DNA of 64,000 nt from SHLQ01 sp964610745 (GCA_964610745.1 CAZSYL010000007.1:1-64000), one strand, 5' to 3'. Counted from the stretch's first letter, positions 34,886-44,154 are shown. The notes: a model not told the origin generated them from the sequence alone. Program-made: numbers and translations.

Positions 34886-36366
34886 GTAGAACCGAAGTCT
34901 CGTTGATAGGTGGCCCAACCGAGTTCCGCGTGGGTGTGGTTCGTCGAGGTCTGGCGGAACCCGGCGTCGCGTTCGGCTCGCAGAGTCTCAATTGCCGTTT
35001 CGTCGATCCCGCATGCGACCTCTGGTAGGTCAACCCCAAAGACGCGAGCAGCGTTGCCGCCGAAGATCTTGGCTTTGATCTCGTCGGTGAGTGCGGGGTA
35101 TCCAAACTCCTCCTGGAATGCTTCCGAAATCTGGAACGCTCGGAACAGTTGAATCTGGTCCTGTGGGCTGCCGTACCAGATCGAATCGGTTCCCCACAAG
35201 ATGTTGTCCTCGCCGAGATGAACCAGCAGCTTGCCGATCAGGTGAGCAGCCTCGTCAGGGCTTGCCATGACTTCGCGCCACGTCGAACCGAGTTCGGCAT
35301 ACACGTTCGTTGGCGATCCCGCATTGAGACACGAGGAGATCAAACGGTTGACCCCACTATCGATGTCTGGACTGTAGGGTCCTTCGACCGAGCTTCGTTC
35401 GTAGCCCGAGTGGTATACGAGGATGTCGACGCCGGGATGGTTGACCGCTGCAGGACCCACGTCGACGGGAGACGAGTTGATGTTCTCTCCCGACAAGCCC
35501 TTGTGTACGGCCACGATCGGAACCCCGACCTCCTGGACCTTCTCGAAGTAGGCCTGACCCGTGTCATCGTCGAGCCGCCATGGTGGGCCGCCGCTGTGGG
35601 TGTAGGTCTTGAATGCCCGGATCGGAAAGTTCGACGCGATCTGCTCCATGGCGTCGAGACCGACCGAGGTTGGGAACGATTCGCCCTGCATCATCACACG
35701 ATCCGAGCAACCGAAGCGGCCGGCGGCATCGATTGCCCGCTGCATGACCTCGGGAGTCAGGGCCCCGGCCTGGCCTGGAATCGCCGACAGCATCACCATC
35801 GTGGTTTCGCTGTCCACGAAGAGCGCTTCGAAAAAATGGTCGATGCCGTAGCAGTCGCCGGGTTCGGCTTCTCCGCACGCTGACTGTGGGAACCCGGGCG
35901 GGTTGGGTTGTGCATCGTCGGGATACTCGAGCAGGTGTCCCTGGATATCGAATATGAACTCACCCTCGGGTGCAGCGATTGCCTCTGCGGCGGCGTCTTC
36001 GTCCATGAGTTCTTCGTCTTCAGGAACCACTTCAGAGGTGGTGGTCGATGTGCTCGAAGGCGTAGTCGAAGTACTCGAAGTCGTCGACGATGAGCTGCTG
36101 GTCGTGGGGTCGAACTGGCCACCGGATTGACCGGCTTCCCTGCTGCAGGCCGACAGGATTGCCATCATCGTGGTCATGCCCGCCGACGACAGCAGGAACT
36201 GCCGTCGGCTTACTCCCAGACGACGTGCACGAGCGTCGGCGATCTTGTTTGTTTGTTGGATCGTGTTTCTAACAATGTCCGATGCACGAGGCGGGATGAA
36301 TTCGCCGTTGGAACACGGTTCGAGCTTGAGCGGTAGTCCAGGATCGTCGGGATCTCGTCGCGCCAT
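34882..36366 (-). CDS. Amidohydrolase-family protein exported as a Tat lipoprotein
   Basis: 494 aa. A Tat motif SRRQFL (53-58) with a hydrophobic stretch and lipobox LSAC (71-74, Cys74) follows an unusually long 52-residue N-region. A Ser/Thr linker (about 88-112) leads to an amidohydrolase_2-like barrel: FDIQGHLLEYP in place of the usual D-x-H-x-H start, FKTYTHSGG, VAVHKGL, VYHSGYE and ILWGTDSIWYGSP with the metal-ligand Asp. It would act on an organic acid or ring-cleavage product outside the membrane. It is coupled to the downstream MFS gene by GTGA overlap and upstream neighbours are the MhuD-like gene and EthD gene on the same strand. Confidence 0.82.
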   Translation of the reverse strand: MARRDPDDPGLPLKLEPCSNGEFIPPRASDIVRNTIQQTNKIADARARRLGVSRRQFLLSSAGMTTMMAILSACSREAGQSGGQFDPTTSSSSSTTSSTSTTPSSTSTTTSEVVPEDEELMDEDAAAEAIAAPEGEFIFDIQGHLLEYPDDAQPNPPGFPQSACGEAEPGDCYGIDHFFEALFVDSETTMVMLSAIPGQAGALTPEVMQRAIDAAGRFGCSDRVMMQGESFPTSVGLDAMEQIASNFPIRAFKTYTHSGGPPWRLDDDTGQAYFEKVQEVGVPIVAVHKGLSGENINSSPVDVGPAAVNHPGVDILVYHSGYERSSVEGPYSPDIDSGVNRLISSCLNAGSPTNVYAELGSTWREVMASPDEAAHLIGKLLVHLGEDNILWGTDSIWYGSPQDQIQLFRAFQISEAFQEEFGYPALTDEIKAKIFGGNAARVFGVDLPEVACGIDETAIETLRAERDAGFRQTSTNHTHAELGWATYQRDFGST

Positions 36367-36401
36367 ATCTCAGAGTGCCACAGATCCCATGGTGTTCCCC
36401 C

Positions 36402-36767
36402 TCAGGCCCCCGACGGGCCGACCTGAACCTCGACGGCAAACTCGAGCAGAGTGGCGCCCATGCTCACGGGCTTCTGCGGCGCTTCTTCGGTCACTTCGCC
36501 AGCTGTGTCGTTTGCCGTGTCGCTTGCGGGGCGGGCGTGGGCGTTGCGGGCGCCGTCGCCGTCGCGCCAGGCAGCATAGGACTCGTCGTCGGCCCATCGG
36601 GTGTAGACGAACCAGCGCGTCTCGGTTTCGCCCGTTGGTCGGAGCAATTCGAACCCTTCGAAGCCCGCCACGTCGGCGAGGCTGTTCATGCGAGCGGTGA
36701 ACCGCTTTACGATCTCGTCGCCGGCTTGGGGCGGAACTTCGAGTGCGTTGATCTTGACGATTGACAT
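36402..36767 (-). CDS. mhuD: MhuD-like heme-degrading monooxygenase with an insertion
   Basis: 121 aa, ferredoxin-like ABM fold. The N-terminus MSIVKINALEVP and FELLRP match mycobacterial MhuD, and its key residues are kept: N7, R26, W67 (W66 in MhuD) and heme-ligand H77 (H75). GATLLEFAVEV closes the fold. MhuD cleaves heme to mycobilin without releasing CO. The loop between H77 and the last strand has about 17 extra residues (DTANDTAGEVTEEAPQKP), which is unusual. The gene lies 36 bp before the amidohydrolase start, reading the same way. No heme importer is in the window. The alternative is a generic antibiotic-biosynthesis monooxygenase. Confidence 0.8.
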   Translation of the reverse strand: MSIVKINALEVPPQAGDEIVKRFTARMNSLADVAGFEGFELLRPTGETETRWFVYTRWADDESYAAWRDGDGARNAHARPASDTANDTAGEVTEEAPQKPVSMGATLLEFAVEVQVGPSGA

Positions 36768-36831
36768 GACCTCGACGCTACCGGTCGATTCGGTCGACCG
36801 TTCGTCAACTCACGTGAACGTCACAGCCTGT

Positions 36832-37149
36832 TCAGTCGAGGTCAAAAATGAGATGTTCCTCGACGATGTAGCGGACCCGGCCAGCAACATTTGACAGCGA
36901 ATCCGCAGCGACAGCCTGACCAATCTCGCTGGCATAAGCGGCGTCGAAGTCCTCCCGATTGTCGAACCACAACTCCGCAAAACCGTCCGGTGCGTCGTCC
37001 TCGCTCGATTCACTAATCACATTGAAGACCGCTTTGCGCAGACGCGGAAGCTGGCGAGCGAGCGGTGCATGCTGCACGGTCCACCAGTCGATGAACGATT
37101 CGAGGCTCTGGTCTGGTGAACGGGTGAGGCCGATGATGGCTTTGAACAT
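36832..37149 (-). CDS. EthD-family (dimeric alpha-beta barrel) protein
   Basis: 105 aa. MFKAIIGLTRSPDQSLESFIDWWTVQHAPLARQLP-type N-terminus (W-x-x-x-HAPLA in the helix) and FAELWFDNREDFDAAYAS are EthD-family features. EthD of the ether-degradation cluster is an accessory protein of a P450; most other members have no assigned role. It starts 3 bp after the AA_synth-family stop and ends 64 bp before the MhuD-like start, so all three are likely one transcript. Confidence 0.82.
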   Translation of the reverse strand: MFKAIIGLTRSPDQSLESFIDWWTVQHAPLARQLPRLRKAVFNVISESSEDDAPDGFAELWFDNREDFDAAYASEIGQAVAADSLSNVAGRVRYIVEEHLIFDLD

Positions 37150-37151
37150 GT

Positions 37152-37706
37152 CTAGCTATCCTTCTTGGTCCGAGCGAGTGGCCGGCCGCCAACCGCCAGC
37201 GCAACAACGATGAGAAATTCGTCAGCTCGCGGCGCGTCGGGTACGGAGATCTGCATACCGTCCATATCGTCGAACTCCCAGATCGAGTCCTTGTTGGTCA
37301 GCGGCACGGTGATTGGGGTGCCGGGGCCGCCGACGAGTTTGGTCGATGTGATGATGTCGTCGCCATGGTCGACGGCGCTGCGCACCGGCGCACCGAACCT
37401 GGGATGCATGACCGCGGCGGCGTGTTCGATCTCGCCGTTCGTGCCCACGATCATCGCCTTGCCGTAGCCGGTCACGTCGTTCGGTTCAATGCTTAGGGCC
37501 GCGACGCCACGGTCGGCCAGGTAGCCGGAGATATCTCGGCCAAGGTCGTACAGTGGTTCGAGATCTTCGACGTACGTGCCCGCGAAAGGATTGGTAACCA
37601 CGCCAGCAACGGCGACCTTGCGACTTGGCGCGGGAAGCGGCTTGCCCATCTCGGTGTGCGCTTCGTCGATTTGGATGGTTAGTCGTCTGATCGTTGGGAG
37701 AGCCAT
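37152..37706 (-). CDS. AA_synth (amino-acid-synthesis, PF06684-type) family protein
   Basis: 184 aa from the ATG at 37706 (a GTG lies one codon earlier). MALPTIRRLTIQIDEAHTE, PSRKVAVAGVVTNPFAG and YGKAMIVGTNGEIEHAAA are the standard family strings; HGDDIITSTKL and GMQISVPDAPRADEFLIVVAL complete it. Despite the family name, the biochemical activity is not established in general; related genes lie in catabolic operons. It is the first gene of the minus-strand set and shares an 81-bp divergent region with the PQQ-propeller gene at 37788. Confidence 0.82.
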   Translation of the reverse strand: MALPTIRRLTIQIDEAHTEMGKPLPAPSRKVAVAGVVTNPFAGTYVEDLEPLYDLGRDISGYLADRGVAALSIEPNDVTGYGKAMIVGTNGEIEHAAAVMHPRFGAPVRSAVDHGDDIITSTKLVGGPGTPITVPLTNKDSIWEFDDMDGMQISVPDAPRADEFLIVVALAVGGRPLARTKKDS

Positions 37707-37787
37707 CACAAGGTTCTAGTCGACGGAGAGGGTCGATGGGCCAAAGACTGCCCGCCCATCACCGAAGTGTTGACCCATACTTTGGTT

Positions 37788-39029
37788 ATGCAATTCCGGC
37801 CGCTTCTGTCCTTCGTAGTCTCTTTGCTCATCCTGCTGACCGCCTGCTCATCGAGTGGAGGCGTCTCCGGCAGTACGGCCGCTGACGATGGAGGGGTTGC
37901 TGCGGTGGGTGATGAAGCTGATGAGGCGATCGTTGATCGCACAGATCAAGGCTCGACGATTGGCTCGTCATCCTGGCCGACGTTCCGGCTGAGTCCGGAG
38001 CGCACCGGAGCATCTGCGATCAACAACGGTGGAGCCGAGTCGTCTCCGCTGGAACTATGGACTTTCGATACCGGAGGAGTTGTCGAATCATCGCCTGCGG
38101 TCGTCGAAGGTGTCGTCTACGCGGGGACGTTCAACAACACCTTGTTCGCCCTCGACGCAGCGACGGGTGCTGAGCGTTGGTCCTTTGCCGTGGGCGGTTT
38201 GGTGCGAGCATCACCAGCGGTCGTCGACGGTCGAGTGTTCTTTGGCGCAGATGACAACCTCTTCTATGCCGTCGACGCCGAAACGGGTCGAGAGCTCTGG
38301 CGGTTTGAGCTCGGCGGCGGAGGCGAACAGAGTTCGCCAGCGGTCGTCGACGGCGTGGTCTACTTCGGTGGGTTCGACAATTTTGTCTACGCACTCGATG
38401 TCCAGAGTGGAGATGAATTGTGGCGATTCGAAACCGGAGGCGGCATTCTTTCGTCGCCGCTGGTGGTCGAGGGTGTCGTTGCGATCGGCTCGATCGATGG
38501 AGCGTTCTATGGGCTCGACGCACAAACCGGCACGCAACGGTGGCGTTTCCAGACCGGTGCGCCCGTGTTCAGCTCCGGTGCGCTCATTCCATTGGACGCA
38601 TCGCCACTCGGTTCGTCCGCAGTGGCGTTTGGATCTGACGATGGGAGGATCTACGCGCTCGATCTTGCCACCGGAGATCAACTGTGGTCGGTAGCGACAC
38701 AAGCCCCGGTCTTTGCGACACCAACCTTTGCTGGCGGCAGCGTCTACGTCGGGTCGAGGGACGGCTCGTTCCGCTCGATCGACGCCACATCAGGTGAGAC
38801 GATATGGAGCATCGATCTGACCGAAGTCCTCTCATCTGCGGCGATTACGGGGGAGCGGATCTACGTTGGGTCCAGCGATGGCAATTTGTATGTCCTCGAC
38901 ATTGGCAATGGCGAGGAGATCTCGTCAATCCCGGTCGGTGAGCTCGTCTGGACCTCGCCTGCGGTGGTCGATGGACACGTGTTCTTCGGCGCTCACGACG
39001 GTCGTCTTCGTGGGTTCAGGCTGGAATAG
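37788..39029 (+). CDS. PQQ-repeat beta-propeller lipoprotein (BamB-like)
   Basis: 413 aa from the ATG at 37788. Lipoprotein signal with lipobox LLTAC (about 16-20). After a short low-complexity linker, at least seven PQQ-like repeats are visible, each with D-x-x-x-G/T-x-x-x-W-x-F plus PAVVDGxVxFG, e.g. FALDAATGAERWSF, YAVDAETGRELWRF and GLDAQTGTQRWRF. The fold is a propeller used as an extracytoplasmic scaffold. In E. coli BamB helps outer-membrane assembly; in actinobacteria the role is unknown, and no PQQ chemistry is implied. It precedes copA by 90 bp on the same strand. Confidence 0.88.
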   Translation: MQFRPLLSFVVSLLILLTACSSSGGVSGSTAADDGGVAAVGDEADEAIVDRTDQGSTIGSSSWPTFRLSPERTGASAINNGGAESSPLELWTFDTGGVVESSPAVVEGVVYAGTFNNTLFALDAATGAERWSFAVGGLVRASPAVVDGRVFFGADDNLFYAVDAETGRELWRFELGGGGEQSSPAVVDGVVYFGGFDNFVYALDVQSGDELWRFETGGGILSSPLVVEGVVAIGSIDGAFYGLDAQTGTQRWRFQTGAPVFSSGALIPLDASPLGSSAVAFGSDDGRIYALDLATGDQLWSVATQAPVFATPTFAGGSVYVGSRDGSFRSIDATSGETIWSIDLTEVLSSAAITGERIYVGSSDGNLYVLDIGNGEEISSIPVGELVWTSPAVVDGHVFFGAHDGRLRGFRLE

Positions 39030-39119
39030 AACTGACACAGGAACTTCGGGTTCGAGCCTGGTGCACGGCCTGGCCGTTCGGCCCGAACGCGGCATGCAGT
39101 CCGGCTGTAGAATGGCGCA

Positions 39120-41315
39120 ATGGCACTCGAGGGGCTCAACAAGTCGGGCGATCGTCCCGACAACAGTGCTGACATTCGCGCCGACGTAGCGATCGATGGC
39201 ATGACGTGCGCTGCCTGTGCGAACAGAGTTCAACGACACCTCGATGACCTCGACTCGGTCGATGGCTCGCTCGTGAACTTCGCCACCGGGAAGGCGACCA
39301 TCAACCACGATGGTTCACTCGACGCCTCGGTGCTCGCTGCAGAGATCGAGTCGCTCGGTTACACAGTCATCGACGAAGGCGAGAGCGATGCCGCGGTTGA
39401 CCGGCGCGAGTCGGATCTGCGTGTGCGGATGCTGGTCGCGCTAGGACTGGCTATTCCTGCGATGCTCATGTCGATGATCTCCGCGCTACGGCCATCGGGT
39501 TGGGAGTGGATCGTCGCAGCCCTCGCAACGCCGGTCGTTCTGTGGGCTGGTGCGCCGTTCCATTCAGCGGCATGGGCCAACCTCAAACAACGCGCAACGA
39601 CCATGGACACGCTTGTGTCGATGGGATCGCTGGCGGCGTTGATCTGGTCGTACGTGGTCCTACTCGGCGAGCTCGACGAGGGTGACCTCCACTTCGGCAC
39701 GGCCTCGATCATCATTGCGTTCATCCTCGTCGGCAAATGGGCTGAACTCCGGGCGAAGCGTCGATCGAGCGACGCAATTCGCGCCCTGGCCGACCTTGGC
39801 GCTCGTTCGGCCAGGCTGGTCGACGGCACCGAGATCGCGCTCGACGATCTGGCGGTTGGCATGAAGTTCATCGTGGCACCGGGGGAGAAGGTGGCCACCG
39901 ATGGTGTGATCGTTGACGGTCGGTCGGCGGTCGACGCATCGATGATTACCGGTGAGCCGGTTCCCGTCGAAGTTTCTCCAGGAGACGAGGTGATAGGCGC
40001 GACCATCAACACGAACGGTTCGCTAACGGTTGAGGCCACTCGTGTCGGGAGCGACACGGCGCTTTCGCAGATCATTCGCCTCGTCGACCAAGCCCAGGGC
40101 GGCCGCGCGGAGGTCCAACGCCTGGCCGATCGAGTCTCCGCGTTCTTTGTGCCGCTCGCCATCGTGATCTCGTTGGTGACACTGCTCGCATGGCTTGTGT
40201 TGGGTAACGCCCTCGGCGCCGCATTTACCTCCGCAGTGGCCGTGTTGATCATCGCGTGTCCGTGCGCCCTCGGGCTGGCGACGCCGCTCGGGATCATGGT
40301 CGGTACGGGTCGGGGTGCTCAGCTCGGTGTGATTATCAAGGGTGGCGAGATTCTCGAAGACACTCGTGCGATCGAAGCTGTGGTCGTCGATAAGACCGGA
40401 ACGGTCACCGAAGGTCAAATGGTGGTCACCGACGTTCTCGCCGCGAATCTATCGAGCGATGAACGTGTGCTCGTGCAGCGCCTTGCCGCTGCAGCCGAAG
40501 CTCGCTCAGAGCATCCGATTGCCAACGCGATCGCAGGTTCGATTCACGATGTGCCTGCCGCAACCGAGTTTGTGAACACGCCGGGTTCAGGCGTCACTGC
40601 GACCGTCGAAGGCGTCGAGATTCAAGTCGGGCGTCGAAGCTTGTTCACCCACGTTCCCGACGTTGTGGAGCAATTAGCATCAGGTGTGGAGGCCCTCGGG
40701 GCCACCGCCGTCCTCGCTGGACGCGACGGGTCGGCCGAACTGGTCTTCGTCGTCTCCGATGAGATCAAGGTGGGCTCGGCTCAAGCGATCGAGGCCTTGC
40801 ACGCACAAGGTCTTTCGGTCACGTTGCTCACCGGCGATAACGAGCGCACAGCAAACTCGGTAGCCGCCGACGTCGGAATCGGCACCCGGGCTGGCGACTC
40901 GGTCATTGCCGAGGTCTACCCCGAGGATAAAGTGGCCGTCATCGAGACGCTTCAAGCTGAAGGCAAGCGCGTTGCGATGGTCGGCGACGGCATCAACGAT
41001 GCACCGGCGCTTGCTCAGGCAGATCTTGGAATTGCGGTCGGTACTGGAACCGACGTGGCGATCGAGGCATCGGACCTCACGATCGTCACCGGTGATCTTC
41101 GCGCTGTTGCCGACGCAATTGCGCTCTCACGCCGCACGCTCTCGACCATCAAGGGCAATCTCTTCTGGGCGTTTGCCTACAACACCGCAGCGATACCGCT
41201 CGCGGCTTTTGGCGTCCTGAATCCGGCGATTGCCGCAGCAGCGATGGGGTTGTCGTCGTTATTCGTCGTCACGAACAGCCTTCGGCTTCGTTCCTTCACT
41301 GGCTACCGGGGCTGA
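39120..41315 (+). CDS. copA: Copper-translocating P1B-type ATPase
   Basis: 731 aa. The N-terminal metal-binding domain has GMTCAAC (C30, C33). The CPC membrane site is at 380-382 (IACPCALGLATPLG), the phosphorylated aspartate at D424 (DKTGTVTEG), the nucleotide-site HP in SEHPIAN and the hinge MVGDGINDAPALAQAD. CPC with one HMA domain fits Cu+ export. About eight spans. The ABC gene at 41328 starts 12 bp after its stop, so copA and the two ABC exporter pairs may be one operon. It is likely induced by copper, though no regulator gene (CsoR, CueR) is nearby. Confidence 0.93.
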   Translation: MALEGLNKSGDRPDNSADIRADVAIDGMTCAACANRVQRHLDDLDSVDGSLVNFATGKATINHDGSLDASVLAAEIESLGYTVIDEGESDAAVDRRESDLRVRMLVALGLAIPAMLMSMISALRPSGWEWIVAALATPVVLWAGAPFHSAAWANLKQRATTMDTLVSMGSLAALIWSYVVLLGELDEGDLHFGTASIIIAFILVGKWAELRAKRRSSDAIRALADLGARSARLVDGTEIALDDLAVGMKFIVAPGEKVATDGVIVDGRSAVDASMITGEPVPVEVSPGDEVIGATINTNGSLTVEATRVGSDTALSQIIRLVDQAQGGRAEVQRLADRVSAFFVPLAIVISLVTLLAWLVLGNALGAAFTSAVAVLIIACPCALGLATPLGIMVGTGRGAQLGVIIKGGEILEDTRAIEAVVVDKTGTVTEGQMVVTDVLAANLSSDERVLVQRLAAAAEARSEHPIANAIAGSIHDVPAATEFVNTPGSGVTATVEGVEIQVGRRSLFTHVPDVVEQLASGVEALGATAVLAGRDGSAELVFVVSDEIKVGSAQAIEALHAQGLSVTLLTGDNERTANSVAADVGIGTRAGDSVIAEVYPEDKVAVIETLQAEGKRVAMVGDGINDAPALAQADLGIAVGTGTDVAIEASDLTIVTGDLRAVADAIALSRRTLSTIKGNLFWAFAYNTAAIPLAAFGVLNPAIAAAAMGLSSLFVVTNSLRLRSFTGYRG

Positions 41316-41327
41316 AGAAGAGCCGAA

Positions 41328-42278
41328 GTGACCACCTCGATCAACGATTCCCGAGGTGCAGGAACTTCGGTCATCTCTGCTGTCTCGGTGACGAAGCGCT
41401 GGGGAGACAACCAGGTGTTCGTCGACCTCACCGCCGAGATCCCGCCGGGAATCACTGGTTTATTGGGCTCGAACGGTGCGGGAAAGACAACACTTTTTGG
41501 GATGCTGCTCGGTCTCCACGAGCGCAACAGCGGCCAGCTCACGGTGCTTGATCAAGACCCTGCGACCGCTGGGCCGGATCTACGCCAACGCATTGGCTAC
41601 AGCCCCGAGCATCATGATCTACCCACCGACCTCGCAGCTCAGGACCTCGTTCGCCACATTGCCGAGATCCACGGGCTTCCCAAACGAGAAGCCACGACTC
41701 GAGCGAGCGACGCCCTTTGGCTCGTCGGGCTCGGAGAGGAACGAGCCCGCCCTATCGGCACGATGTCGACGGGTCAGCGCCAGCGGGTAAAGCTTGCGCA
41801 AGCAATCGCACATGGCCCGTCGCTCGTCATCCTTGACGAGCCCACCGACGGACTCGACCCAGTCCAGCGCGATGACATGCTGCAGCTGATTCGAGACATT
41901 GGGACGAAGTACAAGATCAACGTCGTACTCTCGTCTCATCTCCTTGAAGAGGTTGAACGCATTGCCGACAACATCGTCATCATCGGCGAGGGGAAAGTTG
42001 CAGCGTCCGGGCCGATCGATGTCCTGCGGACCCGCAGCGGCGGAGCGATCGCTGTGCTCGACGAGGGGCACGAGTCGGTAGCGGCTGCTATCGCCGCGAG
42101 AGGAATCGCGGTGCAGATCGACCAGAACCGCCTGTTGATTGGCCAGGATGAATCAATCGAAGAGCTAGCTCCGATCGTGGTCGATGCAATCGCCAGTGCT
42201 GATGCGTCGCTTCGACGATTCAGTGCTGTTTCCCAATCGCTCGAAGACCTCTTTCTGTCCGAGGTGAGCGACTCATGA
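41328..42278 (+). CDS. ABC transporter ATP-binding protein (exporter pair 1)
   Basis: 316 aa, GTG start at 41328. Walker A GSNGAGKTT (47-55), Q-loop near GYSPEHHDL (about residues 92-100), signature MSTGQRQRVKLAQA, Walker B VILDEPTDGLD and H-loop VVLSSHLLEE. The C-terminal about 90 residues form the regulatory extension of type-2 exporters. It overlaps the permease start by 4 bp. The partner permease is the next gene; the set resembles NosF-NosY-like exporters. Confidence 0.92.
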   Translation: MTTSINDSRGAGTSVISAVSVTKRWGDNQVFVDLTAEIPPGITGLLGSNGAGKTTLFGMLLGLHERNSGQLTVLDQDPATAGPDLRQRIGYSPEHHDLPTDLAAQDLVRHIAEIHGLPKREATTRASDALWLVGLGEERARPIGTMSTGQRQRVKLAQAIAHGPSLVILDEPTDGLDPVQRDDMLQLIRDIGTKYKINVVLSSHLLEEVERIADNIVIIGEGKVAASGPIDVLRTRSGGAIAVLDEGHESVAAAIAARGIAVQIDQNRLLIGQDESIEELAPIVVDAIASADASLRRFSAVSQSLEDLFLSEVSDS

Positions 42279-43147
42279 CCGATACCAATGCGGAGATCTA
42301 CGACCGCGGTTACCGGGTCTACGACGGACCGCGGACCGGTGTCACGAGCGCTCGCCGCAGCGTTGTTGCTGTCTCGATTCAGCGAGCATTGGGGTTGCGA
42401 CGAAAGTTCCGGTTCAAGGTCGTGCCGACCATCACGATATTTGTGGCGTTTGCTCCAGCGTTGGTCTTTGTAGGACTCGCCGTCGTCGTCCCAAGTGAAA
42501 TCGTCGAAGGGCTCGTGGTCGACTTCGGTGGCTTGTTCGCTCTCACGAGTATTGCCGTCATTTTGTTCACTGCGTTCGTGGCACCCGAGTTGCTGATCAA
42601 TGACCGCCGCAGCGGCATGTTTGGCCTGTACATGGCATCGCCACTCGGACGGAGTCACTACATCGTCGCGAAGCTTTTGTCGCTCGTGATCGTGATCTGC
42701 ACCGTCACGCTCCTGCCAGCGGTGTTCCTGCTGATTGGCTACATCGTCGTCGGCATTGGACCCGACGGCTTTGGCAACACGATCGCAGACCTGTTGCGCA
42801 TCCTGGTTTCCGGAACCTCGATTGCGCTGTTCTTTGCGTTATTCGCCATGGCGGTCGCGACCGTGACGAATAGAGTTGGCGTTGGATCAGCGGTCATCAT
42901 CATGTCGTTTCTGGCGAGCGCATTTATTGCCGGAACTCTTGTCGAGGTCGCCGATGCACCGGATTGGGTCGGCGCGTTCGCGCTCCCGGCACTCCCGATC
43001 GACGTGGCTGCCAGAATCTTTGATGAACCGTTCAACCAGATTCCTGACGTTTCTGGGCTGGTCACCGTTTCGGTGTTTGTGGGGGTCATGGTGCTGAGTT
43101 CGCTCATCATCTGGTTTGGGCATCAACGCATCGAGGTCACGAAATGA
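42275..43147 (+). CDS. ABC transporter permease (exporter pair 1)
   Basis: 290 aa. A soluble N-terminal IYDRGYRVYDGPRTG precedes about six spans, typical of ABC-2-type permeases in actinobacteria. VAPELLINDRRSGMFGLYMASPLGR contains the conserved loop after span 2. ATGA overlaps link it to the ATPase before and the second ATPase after. Substrate unknown; copA upstream hints at copper-protein maturation or membrane stress, as inference. Confidence 0.85.
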   Translation: MTDTNAEIYDRGYRVYDGPRTGVTSARRSVVAVSIQRALGLRRKFRFKVVPTITIFVAFAPALVFVGLAVVVPSEIVEGLVVDFGGLFALTSIAVILFTAFVAPELLINDRRSGMFGLYMASPLGRSHYIVAKLLSLVIVICTVTLLPAVFLLIGYIVVGIGPDGFGNTIADLLRILVSGTSIALFFALFAMAVATVTNRVGVGSAVIIMSFLASAFIAGTLVEVADAPDWVGAFALPALPIDVAARIFDEPFNQIPDVSGLVTVSVFVGVMVLSSLIIWFGHQRIEVTK

Positions 43148-44154
43148 CCAGCGATTCACCATCAACACCTTCAGAACAGCCGCCACCTCCTACCGGTCCT
43201 GCGGCCCAGGCAGCACACCTCGTCCCAGGGGCTCCTTCGAGTTCACTGGTGAGTGTGCAACGGGTGAGCAAGTGGTTCGGTGACGTGGTCGCGGTGTCTG
43301 ATGTGAGCTTTCATCTCGGCCCAGGGGTGACTGCATTGCTCGGCCCGAACGGCGCCGGAAAGTCGACCATGCTGCGCATGATCGCCGGGCTCACCCCAAC
43401 CTCACGAGGCACCATCGAGGTGCTCGGAGGCAACCCGAGAACCAGTGTGGGCGTCCGCGGTCGGATAGGTCTTGTTTCTCAGCAGGAGAATCTCTTCGCA
43501 GAACAGCGGGCGGTCGAGTTTGTCGCGCTCGCTGGCGTCTTGAGCGGCGTCGCCAACCCGAAGGAGGCTGCTCGAGCAGCGCTTCAAACCGTCGATCTCG
43601 AGCCTGATGACACCCGGCCGATCGGCACGTACTCCAAGGGCATGCGCCAACGGGTCAAGGTAGCCCAGGCCCTGGTACATCAGCCCTCGCTACTGTTGCT
43701 CGACGAACCTCTGACCGGGCTCGACCCGCGTCAACGTGTCGCGATGACACAGCTCATCCAACGACTTGGATCTGAGGGCACATGCGTCATCGTCTCGAGT
43801 CACGTCCTCGAAGAGGTCGAGCGGCTTGGCTCGAATGTTCTGGTCATTGCCCAGGGTCGTCTCGCGGCCCAAGGAGACTTTCATGCGATTCGCTCGTTGA
43901 TGGATGATCGCCCACATCGCATCCGAATACGGACAACCAATGCCCGTGTCCTCGCCGCGGCCCTCGTGACCTACGCAGGGGTACAAGGTGTCGAGGTGTC
44001 CAATGAGCAGGTGTTGTTCGTGGACACCAACGATGTCGCCTTGTTTCGCAAGCGTATTGCGCCTACCGCGCGCTACACCCAAACGCCACTCCTCGAAGTC
44101 CAGCCCCTCGACGACGACCTCGAGAGCGTCTTTAAGTACCTGGTGGGCCGATGA
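43144..44154 (+). CDS. ABC transporter ATP-binding protein (exporter pair 2)
   Basis: 336 aa. A proline-rich N-terminal tail (1-35) precedes the ATPase core: Walker A GPNGAGKST (67-75), Q-loop LVSQQENLF, signature YSKGMRQRVKVAQA, Walker B LLLDEPLTGLD and H-loop VIVSSHVLEE. It couples to both neighbours by ATGA overlaps. It is not identical to the ATPase at 41328, so the two pairs are ancient paralogues rather than a recent duplication. Confidence 0.92.
   Translation: MTSDSPSTPSEQPPPPTGPAAQAAHLVPGAPSSSLVSVQRVSKWFGDVVAVSDVSFHLGPGVTALLGPNGAGKSTMLRMIAGLTPTSRGTIEVLGGNPRTSVGVRGRIGLVSQQENLFAEQRAVEFVALAGVLSGVANPKEAARAALQTVDLEPDDTRPIGTYSKGMRQRVKVAQALVHQPSLLLLDEPLTGLDPRQRVAMTQLIQRLGSEGTCVIVSSHVLEEVERLGSNVLVIAQGRLAAQGDFHAIRSLMDDRPHRIRIRTTNARVLAAALVTYAGVQGVEVSNEQVLFVDTNDVALFRKRIAPTARYTQTPLLEVQPLDDDLESVFKYLVGR

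Noticed and set aside
34825..35883. Long plus-strand frames opposite the amidohydrolase gene
   Set aside because: They are shadows of a gene with clear export signal and barrel motifs.
39030..39065. CTTCGGGTTCGAGCCTGG resembles a tRNA T-arm
   Set aside because: No acceptor, D or anticodon arms are found around it; the match is a short chance similarity.
41328..44154. Two ABC ATPases as a recent tandem duplication
   Set aside because: Their protein sequences differ broadly outside the core motifs; they are older paralogues.
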